From: Artemia franciscana
Taxonomy: Eukaryota; Arthropoda; Branchiopoda; Anostraca; Artemiidae
Length of the DNA stretch: 64,000 bases
Direction of reading: 5' to 3'
Assembly: GCF_032884065.1 (NCBI RefSeq)
Contig: NC_088883.1
Coordinates: forward strand, 24,547,637 to 24,611,636
A program made the translations under genes and the position numbers. The notes beneath the pieces are model-generated. The model worked only from the letters and a program-made list of their open reading frames with translations. It did no database searches and was not told the DNA's origin. This document shows positions 1-10,901 of the stretch, piece by piece. Position 1 is the first letter of the stretch, and each line of letters starts with the position of its first letter.

Positions 1-268
1 AGTGGAAAAATTTTTTTTTTTAATTTAATCAACTGAGGCAAAGATACAGCGATTTCAGACTAAAGCATATTTTAAACATTCCAAGACTTGAGTGAAATGA
101 CCTCTTAGTATCAGAAGCCGAAGTTTCTGAAAAGCAGTAAACAAAAATTAACAAGAACTTAACAATGTAATTCAATTTTCAAAAATAGAAATAAAAATGT
201 ATATATACAGAATCAAGATATAAACTAAATTATTTTTAAATCTGATTTAAAAAGACTCAGTCTTCTTG

Positions 269-979
269 TTAATCATCATCAAGAATGTCATCTTTGCTTT
301 CATCATGAAGCAGAACATATTCTCTAGAACTAAAGCCAAATTTAAGCACATCTTTTTCTCGTAATTCAACATATCTTAGAGGTTCAATTGGCTTATTATT
401 CACGAAAGTTTCATTGGAAGAGCCCAAATCAATAATATATGGCCTTACGGCTCTTTCCCGTCGTCCATCAGCCTTTTCATAAGGGACGAGACGGTACTGT
501 AAGGCGGCATGCTGTTTTGAACAGGAGGGATGGTCTACTACGAGGTCACATACTTTTCTGTCCCGGCCAATTAAATAAGCACTTTGTCTATGCATATAAA
601 GAGTTGGCATATTTTCATTATCTTTAAACACATAAAATCTCCAGCGTTTTTTTGGAATACGGGCTTCGGGAGGCTCACTATATTTGATGACTACACCACG
701 AAAGGTATTCGTCTCTTCTGCAAGTTTACCAGAAAGAGCAAAATTAGGTTTTTCCTTTTCTTTTGCCGCTTTTTTCTTACGGTCACCTCTTTCATGTTCC
801 CTGCTTTTCCTTCGTTCTTTTCTTCCTGCTTCTCTTCTCTGAGGAGGCCGAAGTTCCTCAGAAAATCTTGCCGAATTTCTGTCCCTTGCTTTACCAATTG
901 ATGATTTAGAAAGCATATCTTTCACTTGCTTCTTCTCGACAAGAGATACGACACTTTCTTTCTTCTTTTTTGTATGTTT
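269..979 (-). CDS. SNIP1: SNIP1-like terminal exon, copy 1 (partial gene)
   Basis: SNIP1 family proteins are nuclear FHA-domain proteins linked to splicing and to Smad/NF-kB signalling. The exon opens after a pyrimidine-rich acceptor (TTTTTTTTAG, revcomp of about 980-990) and is open to a stop at 269. It has a Lys/Arg-rich start, then the block EKPNFALSGKLAEETNTFRG, then an FHA domain with YLIGRDRK, HPSCSKQHA and GSSNETFVNN (the conserved GR, S-x2-H and N positions). The SNIP1-specific stretch YSEPPEARIPKKRWRFYVFK identifies the family. Compared with copy 2 it stops 11 residues earlier (TAA where copy 2 has TAC), lacks about 50 residues of the basic linker, and has another basic segment (ARFSEELRPPQRREAGRKER) before EHERGDRK. 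Upstream exons are not found. It could be a live terminal exon or a pseudogene copy. Confidence 0.75.
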   Translation of the reverse strand, partial: KHTKKKKESVVSLVEKKQVKDMLSKSSIGKARDRNSARFSEELRPPQRREAGRKERRKSREHERGDRKKKAAKEKEKPNFALSGKLAEETNTFRGVVIKYSEPPEARIPKKRWRFYVFKDNENMPTLYMHRQSAYLIGRDRKVCDLVVDHPSCSKQHAALQYRLVPYEKADGRRERAVRPYIIDLGSSNETFVNNKPIEPLRYVELREKDVLKFGFSSREYVLLHDESKDDILDDD

Positions 980-984
980 CTAAA

Positions 985-1724
985 AAAAATAATGATTAAC
1001 TAGAAAAAAGGAGAATAAAATACAGAATGTACTATATTGATCATAACTCAGAAATAACCTGAGTTCGATCTCGATTCTTTTAAATTTGTCACACTATGTG
1101 TAAAAGATGTCTCTAATAAAATTATAATGCCCAAGGCAAACGATAGTTGACTAACCGATAAAAAAAAAAAAATTGTGGATGATCTGGGTTCTCCCTTGAT
1201 TCTAATGTCACACTTTTGTTCAAGAGACGGAAAACTGAAAAGGTATGAATTGGCTTGAAAATTCTATATTAATATTCATGGGAAATTTTCAGTGAGGATC
1301 GAATTGTCCAGGGAGAATTTTCCAGTGGAGAGAGGGGATTAATTTAAGGCGAACAAACTTTACTTTGATAGATTTTTTGCGTAGAAAGACATTTTAGAAG
1401 TAGGAAAGCCAGATTTTTCGGCAGTATTTGAAGAGAAAAGATTGAATTTAAAATAACACTTTTCAACTAAAAGTGAGGAACAACATTGAAACTTAAAACG
1501 AAAAAAAGTTATTATATATATATGAGGGTGGTTAACCCCCTTTCAACACTTTGCTCTTTACGCTAAAATTTAACTCTGTGTCCCAATTATTACCTTTCAG
1601 CTGACCCTTTTCTTCACGGCTGGGGGGCATTTCTTCTGGGGGAAGTGTTTGTCTCGTTCATTAATACCATTGTTATGTCTAGGAAACTTTTCCTCATCTC
1701 TCCTATACTTATCTTCTCTCTTAG
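985..1724. other. SNIP1 intron-side sequence, then unassigned DNA
   Basis: From 985 to about 1,280 this matches the DNA upstream of the other two SNIP1 exon copies (15,810-16,095 and 33,605-33,895), so it is the adjoining intron. After about 1,280 the copies diverge abruptly, marking a rearrangement breakpoint. The rest has no recognisable gene. It contains a short GGTTAACCCCC...CTCTTTACGCTAAA piece of the foldback repeat at about 1,529-1,567. Confidence 0.5.
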
Positions 1725-2195
1725 GAGGGCGACGTTCCCCAGAAGACCTAGTCGAGATATCTCTGTCAATTGACTCTAAAGAAGAGAAGGATCATGACAA
1801 AGAAAGAAGTGGCCATAAAAAAAAATTGGTCGCTCAGAATCAAGAGAAACATCTAGAAAAACGATGTTTGAAATGGAGCGAGAAAGAAAATATGGCAAGA
1901 GAAAGTCTGCTTTAGGTCGTGACCGTTCTTTGGAAAACAGTAATGATTTTGAAGACAAATCCCGAACTCAACCATCATCCAAACGTCGGAAAGCCGATGA
2001 TTTACTGCAAAATAAGGGAATATAACCTCGACAAGAAAGAAGAATCTCTCGTTCACCTACTTTTAAAAAACACGATGAGGGGTCTTGTGCTGGGAGAAGT
2101 AGAGAAACAAGAATCGAAAGTTGTAAAGAGCGTTTTGACTCATCACCAAGAAGATCTGAGCATTTTCGTTCATCACGAGATAAACAAAAGCTAAT
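1725..2195 (+). pseudogene. RS-rich exon fragment, inverted (possible SNIP1 5' exon)
   Basis: A plausible splice acceptor (TATCTTCTCTCTTAG, ending 1,724) precedes a sequence that reads, in pieces, as an Arg/Ser/Lys-rich low-complexity protein. From 1,869 one frame gives MERERKYGKRKSALGRDRS, then SSKRRKADDLLQ, a TAA stop, then ERRISRSPTF and SSPRRSEHFRSSRDKQK. Such RS/RD composition is typical of the N-terminal half of SNIP1 and of many splicing factors. It lies on the opposite strand to the SNIP1 FHA exon 0.75 kb away, so if it belongs to the same gene this is an inverted, broken copy. The link to SNIP1 is inference from composition and proximity. It runs directly into foldback repeat at about 2,190. 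Confidence 0.4.
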
Positions 2196-2745
2196 TCGTA
2201 AGTTACGTATATCTTTTACTAATAAAATGTTCATAAAAAATTAAAAGTTCGAGTTGCTTTCCTAAGTAACCAAAAAATTAGAGGGCAACTAGGCCTCTTC
2301 CCCCCTCCTTTTTTCTTAAAATTTTTCGATCAAAACTATGAGAAAGCCATTTAGCCAAAAAAAAAATATGCAAATTTTGTTTTAATTATTCATCTGCGGG
2401 AAGCCAAAATCAAAACATTCATTAATTCAAAAACGTTCAAAAGTTAAACAAAAAAACGAGTTTTTTTAAAACTGAAAGTAAGGAGCGACATTAAAACTTA
2501 AAAAGAGCAGAAATTACTTCGTATATGAAAGGGGCTGCTCCCTCTTCAACGCCCCGCTCTTTACGCTAAATTTTTTACTGTTTTAAAAAGTAGAGTTGAG
2601 AGAAAGAGTCAAACTTTAGCGCAAAGAGCGAGGTATTGAGGAGGGAACAGCCCCTTTCATATACGGAGTAATTTCTGTTTGTTTTAAGTTTTAATGTCGA
2701 TCCAAATAAAAAAAAACTTACAAATTACAAAAACTTTTTTTTATT
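2196..2745 (+). repeat. Foldback-family member with long hairpin
   Basis: The DNA starting AAAGCTAATTCGTAAGTTACG recurs near 20,880 and, inverted, at 11,600 and 27,950. It contains an imperfect hairpin: arms about 2,465-2,575 and 2,605-2,702, with the core CGCTCTTTACGCTAAA facing ACTTTAGCGCAAAGAGCG. The loop region is about 30 bp. No coding capacity was seen. Confidence 0.7.
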
Positions 2746-2888
2746 TAACATTCAAAAGAATCGGGGATCCTGCTTCTTTGGAATCTGGGGACCAGAAGAG
2801 GAAACTGCTGGTTGGGCTGCTCGGGTAATGAATTGTTGTTGGAATAGCATTGTTGATTCAAATTGATTTCAGGTTCTTCAATTTTTAC

Positions 2889-2981
2889 TGACGTAAATAT
2901 TCTTCTTAAACTCCGCTTCAAGCTCAAATAGTTGCTTCTCTGTGTATTGGGTGCGAAACATTTTGGAAGGGATTTCCTTCC
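2889..2981 (-). pseudogene. Homeobox-like exon fragment (N-arm to start of helix 2)
   Basis: On the minus strand, after an acceptor-like TATTGACTTTTTTAG, the frame reads GKEIPSKMFRT then QYTEKQLFELEAEFKKNIYV followed by S. This aligns without gaps to homeodomain positions 5-27: R5, T6, Y8, Q12, L16, E17, F20, N23 and Y25 are all present. The next bases, CA|GTAAAA, can be a splice donor, so this could be a 93-bp exon. If read through, a TGA follows three codons later. Helix 3 (WFQNRR) is not found in the leftward 2.9 kb. Another frame just downstream reads VKIEEPEINLNQQCYSNNNS, a Q/N/P-rich stretch of the kind that often follows homeodomains. Subclass cannot be assigned. It may be a single captured exon. 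Confidence 0.5.
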
Positions 2982-3047
2982 CTAAAAAAGTCAATAAAAT
3001 AAATGTCATTTACCAATAATTCTGTGTTCAAAAATTAGCAAAAATTA

Positions 3048-4460
<1,413 letters not shown>

Positions 4461-4462
4461 TT

Positions 4463-4487
4463 TTATATATATATATATATATATATT
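4463..4487. repeat. (TA)n microsatellite at start of copy A
   Basis: A short TA run between the PLE1 RT fragment and the first base pairs shared with copy B. Copy B begins at the equivalent TA run, 21,178-21,214. Confidence 0.9.
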
Positions 4488-5170
4488 CCTGGACTCATTC
4501 GAACGGAAATTAAAAGTTTTAGTGCTCTTTTTTTACCAAAGTCACCGGATCAAAACTTTGAGATAGCCATGTTATTTAGCATAGTCAAAATATCTAATAG
4601 CCATTTCTTTGAGGACAACTTAATCCTCCAAAATCCTTGGTGAAAGGGCTAAAAATTATGATTTTTGCCCATTGTTTACACATGTTATTTTGTCATTGGT
4701 AATCATGCAGACGTTTTCCGGGGATTTTTTGGTGGGGGGGAGTCGGAGGAATAGGGTTACATCGGATTTTTTTCCATGGTGGATTTTATCGTGAGAATTT
4801 TTCTATGAAGGGCAAAAAACAGTTTTTCTATGAACAGCACAAAATAGATAAAAAACACGCAAATATGATTAACGAACGAAATTCTTGGAATCCTGCAAAT
4901 TTGAAGATCTTATTCCCAAGTCTTTACGATTCAAAATTCTATGACTTTTAGGGGGTTTTTTCTCCTTTTTTGAAAAATAAGGCCAATTTTCGGAAGCTAT
5001 TAACTTTTGATGGTAACACTAAACTTGATGAAACTTATATATTTAAAATCAGCATAAAATCCAAATTATGTTGATCTAAGTATTGATATTAAAATTCTGT
5101 TTTTGAGTGTTTTGGTTACTATTGAGCCTGTTAGCTCCTTAATATAGTTCGTTACTACGAATTGTTAGAA
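4488..5170 (+). repeat. Foldback-family member with terminal hairpin
   Basis: A diverged member of the family. It starts near GGACTCATTCGAACGGAAATT (4,492) and ends with the terminal hairpin AGTTCGTTACTACGAATT (5,146-5,163), the counterpart of CAGTTCGTTACCACGAACTC at 47,591-47,610. The copy B equivalent is 21,215-21,925. Confidence 0.7.
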
Positions 5171-5217
5171 AAAAAGGAAAATTGAAAATAGACTATGTCA
5201 ACTTTTCTTTGTCAACT

Positions 5218-5353
5218 CTATAGCATGTTTTTCTTTTTGTAGTATGTGCACCTTTTCTGCGTTTTTGACCTGGCCTTTGCCAATTCTGTCATCTGGAATA
5301 ATCGTTCCACCCTCGTCCTTATCCCTTGAATATCTTCTACCTTTTTTGCCTCT
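5218..5353 (-). other. Short open frame, about 45 aa, unrecognised
   Basis: Minus strand, no ATG at the start, a possible acceptor AATTTAAAATCAG. It reads NEEAKKVEDIQGIRTRVERL, then FQMTELAKARSKTQKRCTYY, KKKNML, stop. Copy B (21,964-22,099) keeps the frame with two amino-acid changes (EKVEDF). A helical, basic C-terminal exon or a transposon protein tail are both possible. I do not recognise the family. Confidence 0.25.
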
Positions 5354-5906
5354 TCATTTCTGATTTTAAATTTTTAGCTAAAAGAAAAGTTTTCTTTTCG
5401 TTATTCAGAATATAGACTGCGATTGCTGCTTATCAGTGTTGTCTAAAAGTATTTAAACAGCTCATGTCCTGCTTAATCTTTTCTGTAAGATTGAGAGGTA
5501 GCAAAGGTTTGTAAAAATCAAAACTGTGTCAGGTTGCCTCACTATAGCCATTGCAGCCATTATCCAATGGTAACGGTAAAAAAAAATCAGCCATTACCTA
5601 ACGCAAAAAGCAAAAGAATGTGTAGAAATTCAAGCACTATGTTATAGACAACCCCTTCATTTTATGGTTTTCAATATGATCTATAGGAATGAAAGGTTAT
5701 TACAGCCTGTCAAACAGAGCAATTTCTTAGACAATGACATGGATTCACTAATATCGTACCTTTGGAGGAGGGTGCCAGATGCTGCAAACTTCTAAGATCA
5801 GGCTCAAAAACATTAGTTTATTGTACCTGTATAAATGCGTTTTTTATGGGTAAATGTTGTATAGTTTATTCATATGTTTTTCTTGCGATTTATACCCACT
5901 ACCAAG
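5354..5906. other. Unassigned, shared by copies A and B
   Basis: No gene or known repeat was recognised. The copy B counterpart (22,100-22,680) has an extra 30-bp or so near 22,187 and otherwise matches. Confidence 0.4.
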
Positions 5907-6540
5907 TCTCAGTTGATTTAATAAAAAAAAAAAAATTTCAACTGAGAAGAAGCAGCAACAGTCAAACGCAAAACAAACAAAATCAAGGAGAGGAGCTGTT
6001 TCTTCATATTCATATTAGAAGAACTTCTGTTGGTTTCGAAATTTAATGTTACTCCTAACTTTCAGCTGAAAATAGTTTGCTTTTTATTTATTTTTTGATT
6101 ATTTTTTAAACAATGCAGGAAAATGTGGCACGCCCTCCATGCAAAAAATTTCCTAATCTCACGGTAAACTCCTCTGTGAAAATTTCGATCAACACAAAAT
6201 AAGATCTCTAACCCCAACCCCAAAAAAAATTTCATCCAAACAATTTACTCCTTTCTGAAATTCCCCTTACGTAAAATTTCTTGCGAGCGATTCACACTAA
6301 AAAATATATTTTTCTAACAAACTTGATTTGAAAAAGCCTTATATTTCTAATCGTTTTTAGGTCACTCCAGAAATCTCCATTCCGTGAATTTTTTTTCTTG
6401 AAACTGAAACCTGCTGAAAATTTCACTGAGCTATTCGACCCCCCTCCAATATATCCACATGGAAAACTGAGTTAGTAGAGGTCCTTTCGAGTCCTCTCCC
6501 ATTTTAAAATGCATACTTGTATTTTTACAGAGAAGATTAT
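5907..6540 (+). repeat. Foldback-family member, second subfamily
   Basis: Begins CTCAGTTGATTTAAT, A-tract, TTTCAACTGAG, a short inverted repeat, then GAAGCAGCAACAGTC. The same unit is inverted at 14,575-14,815, so it brackets the 5.9-14.8 kb interval with opposite orientation. A relative is at 9,880-10,640; the copy B equivalent is at 22,680-23,300. Confidence 0.6.
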
Positions 6541-7290
6541 AGTCATGTTTGACAGCAGACAAATATACAAAACAGAAATCTAACCTTAGAAGTCCAGGAT
6601 ACTTTTCCACTTCAAGAACAAACCATAACTAATTCCTTTTCAATCACTTACTGACCAACTCTTTGAACGGTCGTTGCATTTTTTCCCTTATCACTGAATA
6701 ATTATGATCCCAAAATTTCATTAATATTTATAAAGATTCATAATTAGGACAATTGTGTATATTATTATCCTAATAATCATAAGGCAACGATTTATTCAAA
6801 GTAACCAATTAAGAAGAAAACAAATGACATTTTCTGTGCACTCAAAACATACGTGAAAACGAAATAATTTTAAACTTTTTGCATTGGTGAGACGGAAAAG
6901 AGAATCTTTAAGAAAAAAAAAACTTACTAATTATGCAAAATTCTTAGATTTGCGGAAAAATTACCGAAAATGGTAAGATGTTTAGAATAAAGTATTAGTG
7001 CAATGCCCCCTCAATGTGTCCCTGCTGCTGATGGATTGAGTTCTACGAATTCGGGCAAAGACCAAAAGTGCTAAAACTTGGAAATTATCTTTGAAACGAA
7101 GAAAACTAAATGACCTGAGCCAATAAAATCATGACTATAAAGGAGAGAAGGTGCTCCTTCAACCTCTTTCAAGACCAGGCTCCAGTGCCTAACGAGTCTT
7201 TTGAATTTCTTATAGTGATAAAGCTAATAATGTAACTTGTATTCTTCAAAAATCTTGCCCACAAGGAAGCATACTCTCTTCTTTTTAAGG
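6541..7290. other. Unassigned DNA upstream of the LINE remnant
   Basis: No supported gene. The copy B counterpart is 23,300-24,060, nearly identical. Confidence 0.4.
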
Positions 7291-8280
7291 CCTATTAATG
7301 AGGAGGATTAGCCTCGTTCAGTTTCCTACAGGGTTCACAATACAAGCGTATGCTGATGGTATTTGTGTAAAAATGTCTTCTAAAGATACGAATTCCTTAG
7401 ATCCTAAATATAAAAAAGGTATTTACGCTATTAGAAAATCGGCAGATAAAAATAAATCGAAACCTGATGTTAATAAATGTGAAGCTATCATCGTTATGGA
7501 GGAAAGAGAAATTTAACAAATTAATCTTCAGTTTTTAAGTCGCAATATACCAATAAGTGATAAAATAAGATACTTGGGCTGAATTTTGGAGAGGAAATTA
7601 CTTTGGAATGAACATGTTGAAAGTAAAGTAAAAGTCGTCAGACAATATTCAATCAAATTGTTATGTGCCACCATAACCACTTTGGGTCTTAATCCATTTG
7701 TCATAAGAGAGTTATATAAAGCTGCTATTGAATCCACCATATTATAGGCAATACCTGTATGGTTGTCAGCACTGAAAAAAAATTGTAAAAAGGTCATGAT
7801 CTGTTCAAAGAACTTCTATGGATTTAATTTCCAGCGTCTTTTTTATCTGCTAAAACTGATACAATAAGGGCTACAGCAGGATCCCATCCTATCGACTTTA
7901 GAGCCAAAGAGAAAACTCTCACCAGATATCAAAAGAGAGGAAGGCCTGAATAACCATAAATTAAATGTACATACATATTATACTGACTCACAAGCACATT
8001 ATGTACTCGGTGATTCCTTTTTACCTCTAATACTATAAATAAAATTTGGAAAACTTTACACTAAAACCTTTATATTATATGGTATAAGTTATTCAGCCAA
8101 GCTGATAAGCCCTGAACCTTCAGTTTTTAATGATCATATTGACCTTCTTCAAGTTGCAAAACTTCTCCTAATTATTTTAAATTATAATATTATTATTTTA
8201 ATATCAATGTTATTTGGTTTATTAAAGAGACTCGGTATTCCATTTTAGCCTACTCGAACCTATCAGAGACTAGATATTGT
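7291..8280 (+). mobile_element. LINE ORF2 remnant (RT palm/thumb plus RNase H-like part), copy A
   Basis: The frame reads VQFPTGFTIQAYADGICVKM, the RT palm motif with the usual YADD changed to YADG. It continues with NKCEAI (the Kce block), IRYLG, LLWNEHVESKVK (the 'w..Hv' thumb pattern) and, beyond about 7,960, HTYYTDSQAHYVLGDSF, resembling the first RNase H strand (usually YTDGS). Several in-frame stops interrupt it, so it is dead. The pattern fits LINE clades with an RNase H domain (R1/I/Loa type); exact clade is uncertain. The 5' end of the element is absent. Confidence 0.65.
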
Positions 8281-9060
8281 CTAGTTTTGTGTTTAAAAGG
8301 AGTAAGGCTAGCAGCCCCCATGTCTTCTCAAGACCAGATAATAATTTGCGGTTTAAACATGGATTGTCAGTTTTATATACAAATAAATTCTGATATTTAT
8401 TTATTAAAGTCTTAACACTTCCTTATTTGTTAAAGTAAAAACGTGAAAATATTTAAAATGTATTTTGTTTAAGTCTGATTATGTTCTGGTCTGAGAAGGC
8501 GTGGGGGTTTTCAGGCCTACTCCTGTGAATTTTTGCCCATTTTGACTTTGAATCGGTTATTTTTTGTAATATTAGTTAGTATTGGGTTTAATTTATTTAT
8601 TTATTTGTGGCAGTTTATGCTTAAGAAATTATTCAATTTCTTTTTTACTCATTTTAGCTTAATGGAGCTCTTTACTCTTCTTTGACAAGCTTGCTTTGTG
8701 AAAAAAGTTTTTAAAATCCATTTCTGTTTGTTTTTTATTAATATAGCCTTTTTGTGGGTAGAAATATTTAAATCTTTTTTTTCTTTTAGATTGCATAGTT
8801 TTTTTACTTGGAAGATAATTTGTCTTTATTTTGGTTTTATGAAGCCCTTTCCTTTAAAAAAAACAACATATTTTTTGGATAATTTTTTTTTTATTAATTT
8901 TTACCAAAAAAGTCCTACGTGAATGTCGTAAAGAATTTTATTTTTTGGGGTATGTCGTTGAGGAATTTTAGGTCCCCTATCCTTCATCTTCCATATTAAT
9001 CCCTTAAAGAGAGGGAATAATGAGGCCACCATTCTTACCCATTTTTGCCTGGCTGCTTAT
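8281..9060. other. LINE tail / AT-rich non-coding sequence
   Basis: Follows the LINE remnant. It occurs three times (A: 8,281-9,060; B: 25,050-25,830; again 29,690-30,296), always directly after the same LINE end, so it is probably its 3' untranslated part. No gene. Confidence 0.45.
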
Positions 9061-9101
9061 TACTTAGGCAGCCCAATAGTGCTGCCTAAGTAATGAGCGA
9101 T

Positions 9102-9149
<48 letters not shown>
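9058..9149. repeat. Hairpin plus poly-T tract
   Basis: ATTACTTAGGCAGC and GCTGCCTAAGTAAT form a hairpin around CCAATAGT, followed by a T tract of about 45. In copy B (25,835-25,878) the arms are a perfect 18 bp. A truncated repeat of this, with T tract, is at 9,524-9,582. Confidence 0.8.
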
Positions 9150-9150
<1 letters not shown>

Positions 9151-9364
9151 TAGGACCAGGGAACTTCATAAAGAAGGAGCTGTCGTAGAAACTTTGAAAG
9201 GGGCTCGTTCAATTGGAAATTTTAAAGACTAGTGCCCCTTTTAATAGTCAAAAGTAATTGGAGAATATCCAGCCCCCTCTTAACAGAACCCCCATATATC
9301 TGGACCCCCGTGATGACCATCTTTTCCCGATCTGAAATATTTTAAATTTTAAAAATTTTAAAAT

Positions 9365-9650
9365 ATTTCTTTTTGTGGGTAGAAATATTTAAATCTTTTT
9401 TTTCTTTTAGATTGCATAGTTTTTTTACTTGGAAGATAATTTGTCTTTATTTTGGTTTTATGAAGCCCTTTCCTTTAAAAAAAACAACATATTTTTTGGA
9501 TAATTTTTTTTTATTAATTTTAGCCCAATAGGGCTGCCTAAGTAATGAGCGATGTGTTTTTTTTTTTTTTTGTTTTTTTTTGTAGGACCAGGGAACTTCA
9601 TAAAAAAGGAGCTGTCGTAGAAACTTTGAAAGGGGCTCGTTCAATTGGAA
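9365..9650. repeat. Local tandem duplication, copy A only
   Basis: Repeats the sequence of about 8,750-8,900 joined to 9,083-9,240, including the T tract and GTAGGACCAGGGAACTTCAT. Copy B has only one version (25,540-25,990). Confidence 0.75.
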
Positions 9651-10640
9651 ATTTTAAAGACTAGTGCCCCTTTTAATAGTCAAAAGTAATTGGAGAGTAT
9701 CCAGCCCCCTCTTTGCGCAAAAGATTGACTTTTTCTTCCAATTCCTTAAGAACTACTTTGAAACTCAAAAGTCATTTAATTAGTATCTGAAGGTTTTTAA
9801 AAGTACTAAAAAAAATGAAATAAGGGAAGGGGTAACCCTCCTAATATATGAAATGCTTTTCAATTATATTAAATTTTAATGCAGCTCATTACGCTCAGTT
9901 TATCAAATAAAAAACAGTTTTTTCAAGTGAAAAGAAGCAGCAACAGTCAAAATCAAAACGAACAAAAATTGAGGAGGGGAGGTGTTTCTTCATATATGGA
10001 ATACTTTCTGTTGGTTTCGAAATTTAATGTTACTCCTTACTTTCAGCTGAAAAAAGCTAGATTTTTTAAAATTTCTGATCGTTTTTCAAACAATGCAGGT
10101 AAATGTGGCTTACCCTCCATGAAAAATTCCATACCCTCACAGAACACTCCTCCGTGGGAAGTTCATTCCACATAAAATAATAACCCTATTCCATGTAAAA
10201 CCTTATCCCCCACTTACGTAAAATTTCTTGCGGATGGTTTAGCCTAAAAAATTGTATTTAGCAAACTTTGATTTTAAATAGCCTTAAATTTCTAATCGTT
10301 TTTTAGGTCACTCTGGAAATCTCCTTTCTCTTTATGTCACTCTGGAAATCTCTGGAAATTTTCCGCTAAAAATTTTCCCGAATCATTCCCCCACAACATA
10401 TGCACTTGTAAAATTGAGTTGACAAAGCGAAAGTAAGGCAAATAAAATTTTTTTTTGCTCCCAATGGAATACTCTTTCCGCGGAAACTAACCCCCGAGCA
10501 CAAAATATCCCCTTCGAAAATGTTTGAATAAATCTCAATAATAAATACGATACACAGGCAATGGGCAAATTTCGTATCTTAAAGCCATTTCCCATGGGCT
10601 CTGGGGGTCTTGCTACTTTTAAAGGTATAATCTTTTTTCT
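9650..10640. repeat. Foldback-family member, second subfamily
   Basis: Contains GAAGCAGCAACAGTCAAA (from about 9,937), the counterpart of 5,945, and the trailing blocks TAGGTCACTCTGGAAATCTC and CCCATGGGCTCTGGGGG. The copy B equivalent is 25,990-26,930. No coding content. Confidence 0.55.
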
Positions 10641-10901
10641 ACTAATTTGAAAAAAAATCTAAAAATTCTGATCAAACTACCCTGAGAAAAAAAAATCATG
10701 GGATTTGGGGTAGTTGCCCTCCAATTGTTTAATGACTCAAAAACGGCATTAGAAGTTTTAGTTTACTTTCAAATGGACCCTCTTCAGATCTTCTACAACC
10801 ATTTGTTGAATACGATCATCCCTAGGTAATACAAACAGGATAAAACAAATAACCACGAATTCTTGATCGTTCTTCTGGCAAATAATCCAAAATCCCACAT
10901 G

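Noticed and set aside
439-901. Plus-strand frames over the SNIP1 exon (also at 15,219-15,624 and 33,165-33,419)
   Set aside because: Antisense shadows of the FHA exon; no family match and they repeat only because the exon does.
7528-7797. 89-codon minus frame in the LINE (and 24,294-24,563)
   Set aside because: Antisense to the RT thumb, which reads better on the plus strand.
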